A program made the translations under genes and the position numbers. The notes below the pieces were generated by a model. That model ran no database searches, had not been told where the DNA came from, and saw only the letters and a program-made list of their open reading frames with translations. Below, one piece after another: positions 61,725 through 61,800 of a stretch of DNA of 61,800 nucleotides. Every line of letters starts with the position of its first letter. The first letter of the stretch is position 1. Origin of the DNA: Segetibacter sp. (GTDB taxonomy: Bacteria; Bacteroidota; Bacteroidia; Chitinophagales; Chitinophagaceae); contig JAQBNO010000206.1 in NCBI GenBank assembly GCA_028288485.1, forward strand, positions 1 to 61,800, read 5' to 3'.

Positions 61725-61800
61725 ATGACTACAGAGGCAATTATAAAAGAAATTAATAAGCTTGATGAAACAGACAAGTTATTTGTGATTGAAAGAACAG
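61725..61800 (+). CDS. N-terminus of a small antitoxin-like protein, runs off the window
   Basis: 25 codons from ATG at 61725: MTTEAIIKEINKLDETDKLF, then VIERT. The pattern, a short helix with alternating Leu and Ile followed by LFVIERT, matches the N-terminus of small Bacteroidota proteins found as antitoxins next to RelE/ParE-type toxins. Only the first quarter is visible, so this is a tentative call; a toxin gene would be expected just beyond the window. Confidence 0.4.
   Translation, partial: MTTEAIIKEINKLDETDKLFVIERT

Overview
The window reads as chromosomal DNA of a glycan-degrading Bacteroidota bacterium, most probably in or near the Chitinophagaceae. The signs are two complete SusC/SusD pairs, many lipoproteins with Bacteroidota-type lipoboxes, start codons mostly without Shine-Dalgarno sequences, TAnnTTTG-like promoter elements, and many SusC-type carboxypeptidase-regulatory plus plug proteins. 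No rRNA, tRNA, CRISPR array, transposase or integrase was seen.

Region 1 (1-17427) is a pectin utilisation locus. Nearly all of it is on the minus strand: a partial pectinesterase at the left edge, an alpha/beta esterase, a GH43 glycosidase, a PL1 pectate lyase, two overlapping CE8 pectinesterases, two CE12-type rhamnogalacturonan acetylesterases, then SusD and SusC. A LacI regulator diverges from SusC and a Gfo/Idh oxidoreductase lies beyond it. A candidate operator (ATCGTT, 6-base spacer, AACGAT-like arm) occurs between susC and lacI and at the same place, about 50 bases upstream of the start codon, before two of the other pectin genes. Between GH43 and PL1 lies a scar: the first part of a SusC gene joined to the last 40 or so codons of a SusD gene.

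Region 2 (17500-24000) holds DNA repair and small genes: Ku, a separate LigD phosphoesterase and LigD ligase-polymerase (bacterial NHEJ), a very Asp-rich small protein, a CinA/PncC-like amidohydrolase and two unrecognised proteins. A CE7-type acetyl esterase (24202-25509) follows.

Region 3 (26423-58549) is a large set of sugar-oxidation genes. It has a Tat-exported enolase-superfamily dehydratase, an exported RraA-family protein and a BASS transporter. It has multidomain electron-transfer dehydrogenases: ThuA-propeller-PKD-two cytochromes c, PVC-type propeller-HEAT-cytochrome c, a PQQ propeller with an inserted cytochrome c, and ThuA-propeller-HEAT-azurin-like cupredoxin. It also has a double DUF1080 (3-keto-disaccharide hydrolase-like) lipoprotein, a DUF6807 lipoprotein, a Gfo/Idh oxidoreductase, two TIM-barrel isomerases/epimerases, a second SusC/SusD pair and an AraC regulator. 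Taken together I infer a periplasmic oxidative route for glycosides, in which sugars are oxidised by redox dehydrogenases, cleaved or isomerised as keto-sugars, and finished by cytosolic enzymes. This is the best candidate for an undescribed system here.

Region 4 (58550-61800) is a gene graveyard: a truncated esterase tail, a membrane-protein tail and a twice-frameshifted AraC regulator, with two small intact genes (DUF1801 and a MORN-like protein) and the start of an antitoxin-like gene. Two families of short dispersed intergenic repeats (about 60 and 75 bases) run through the whole window.
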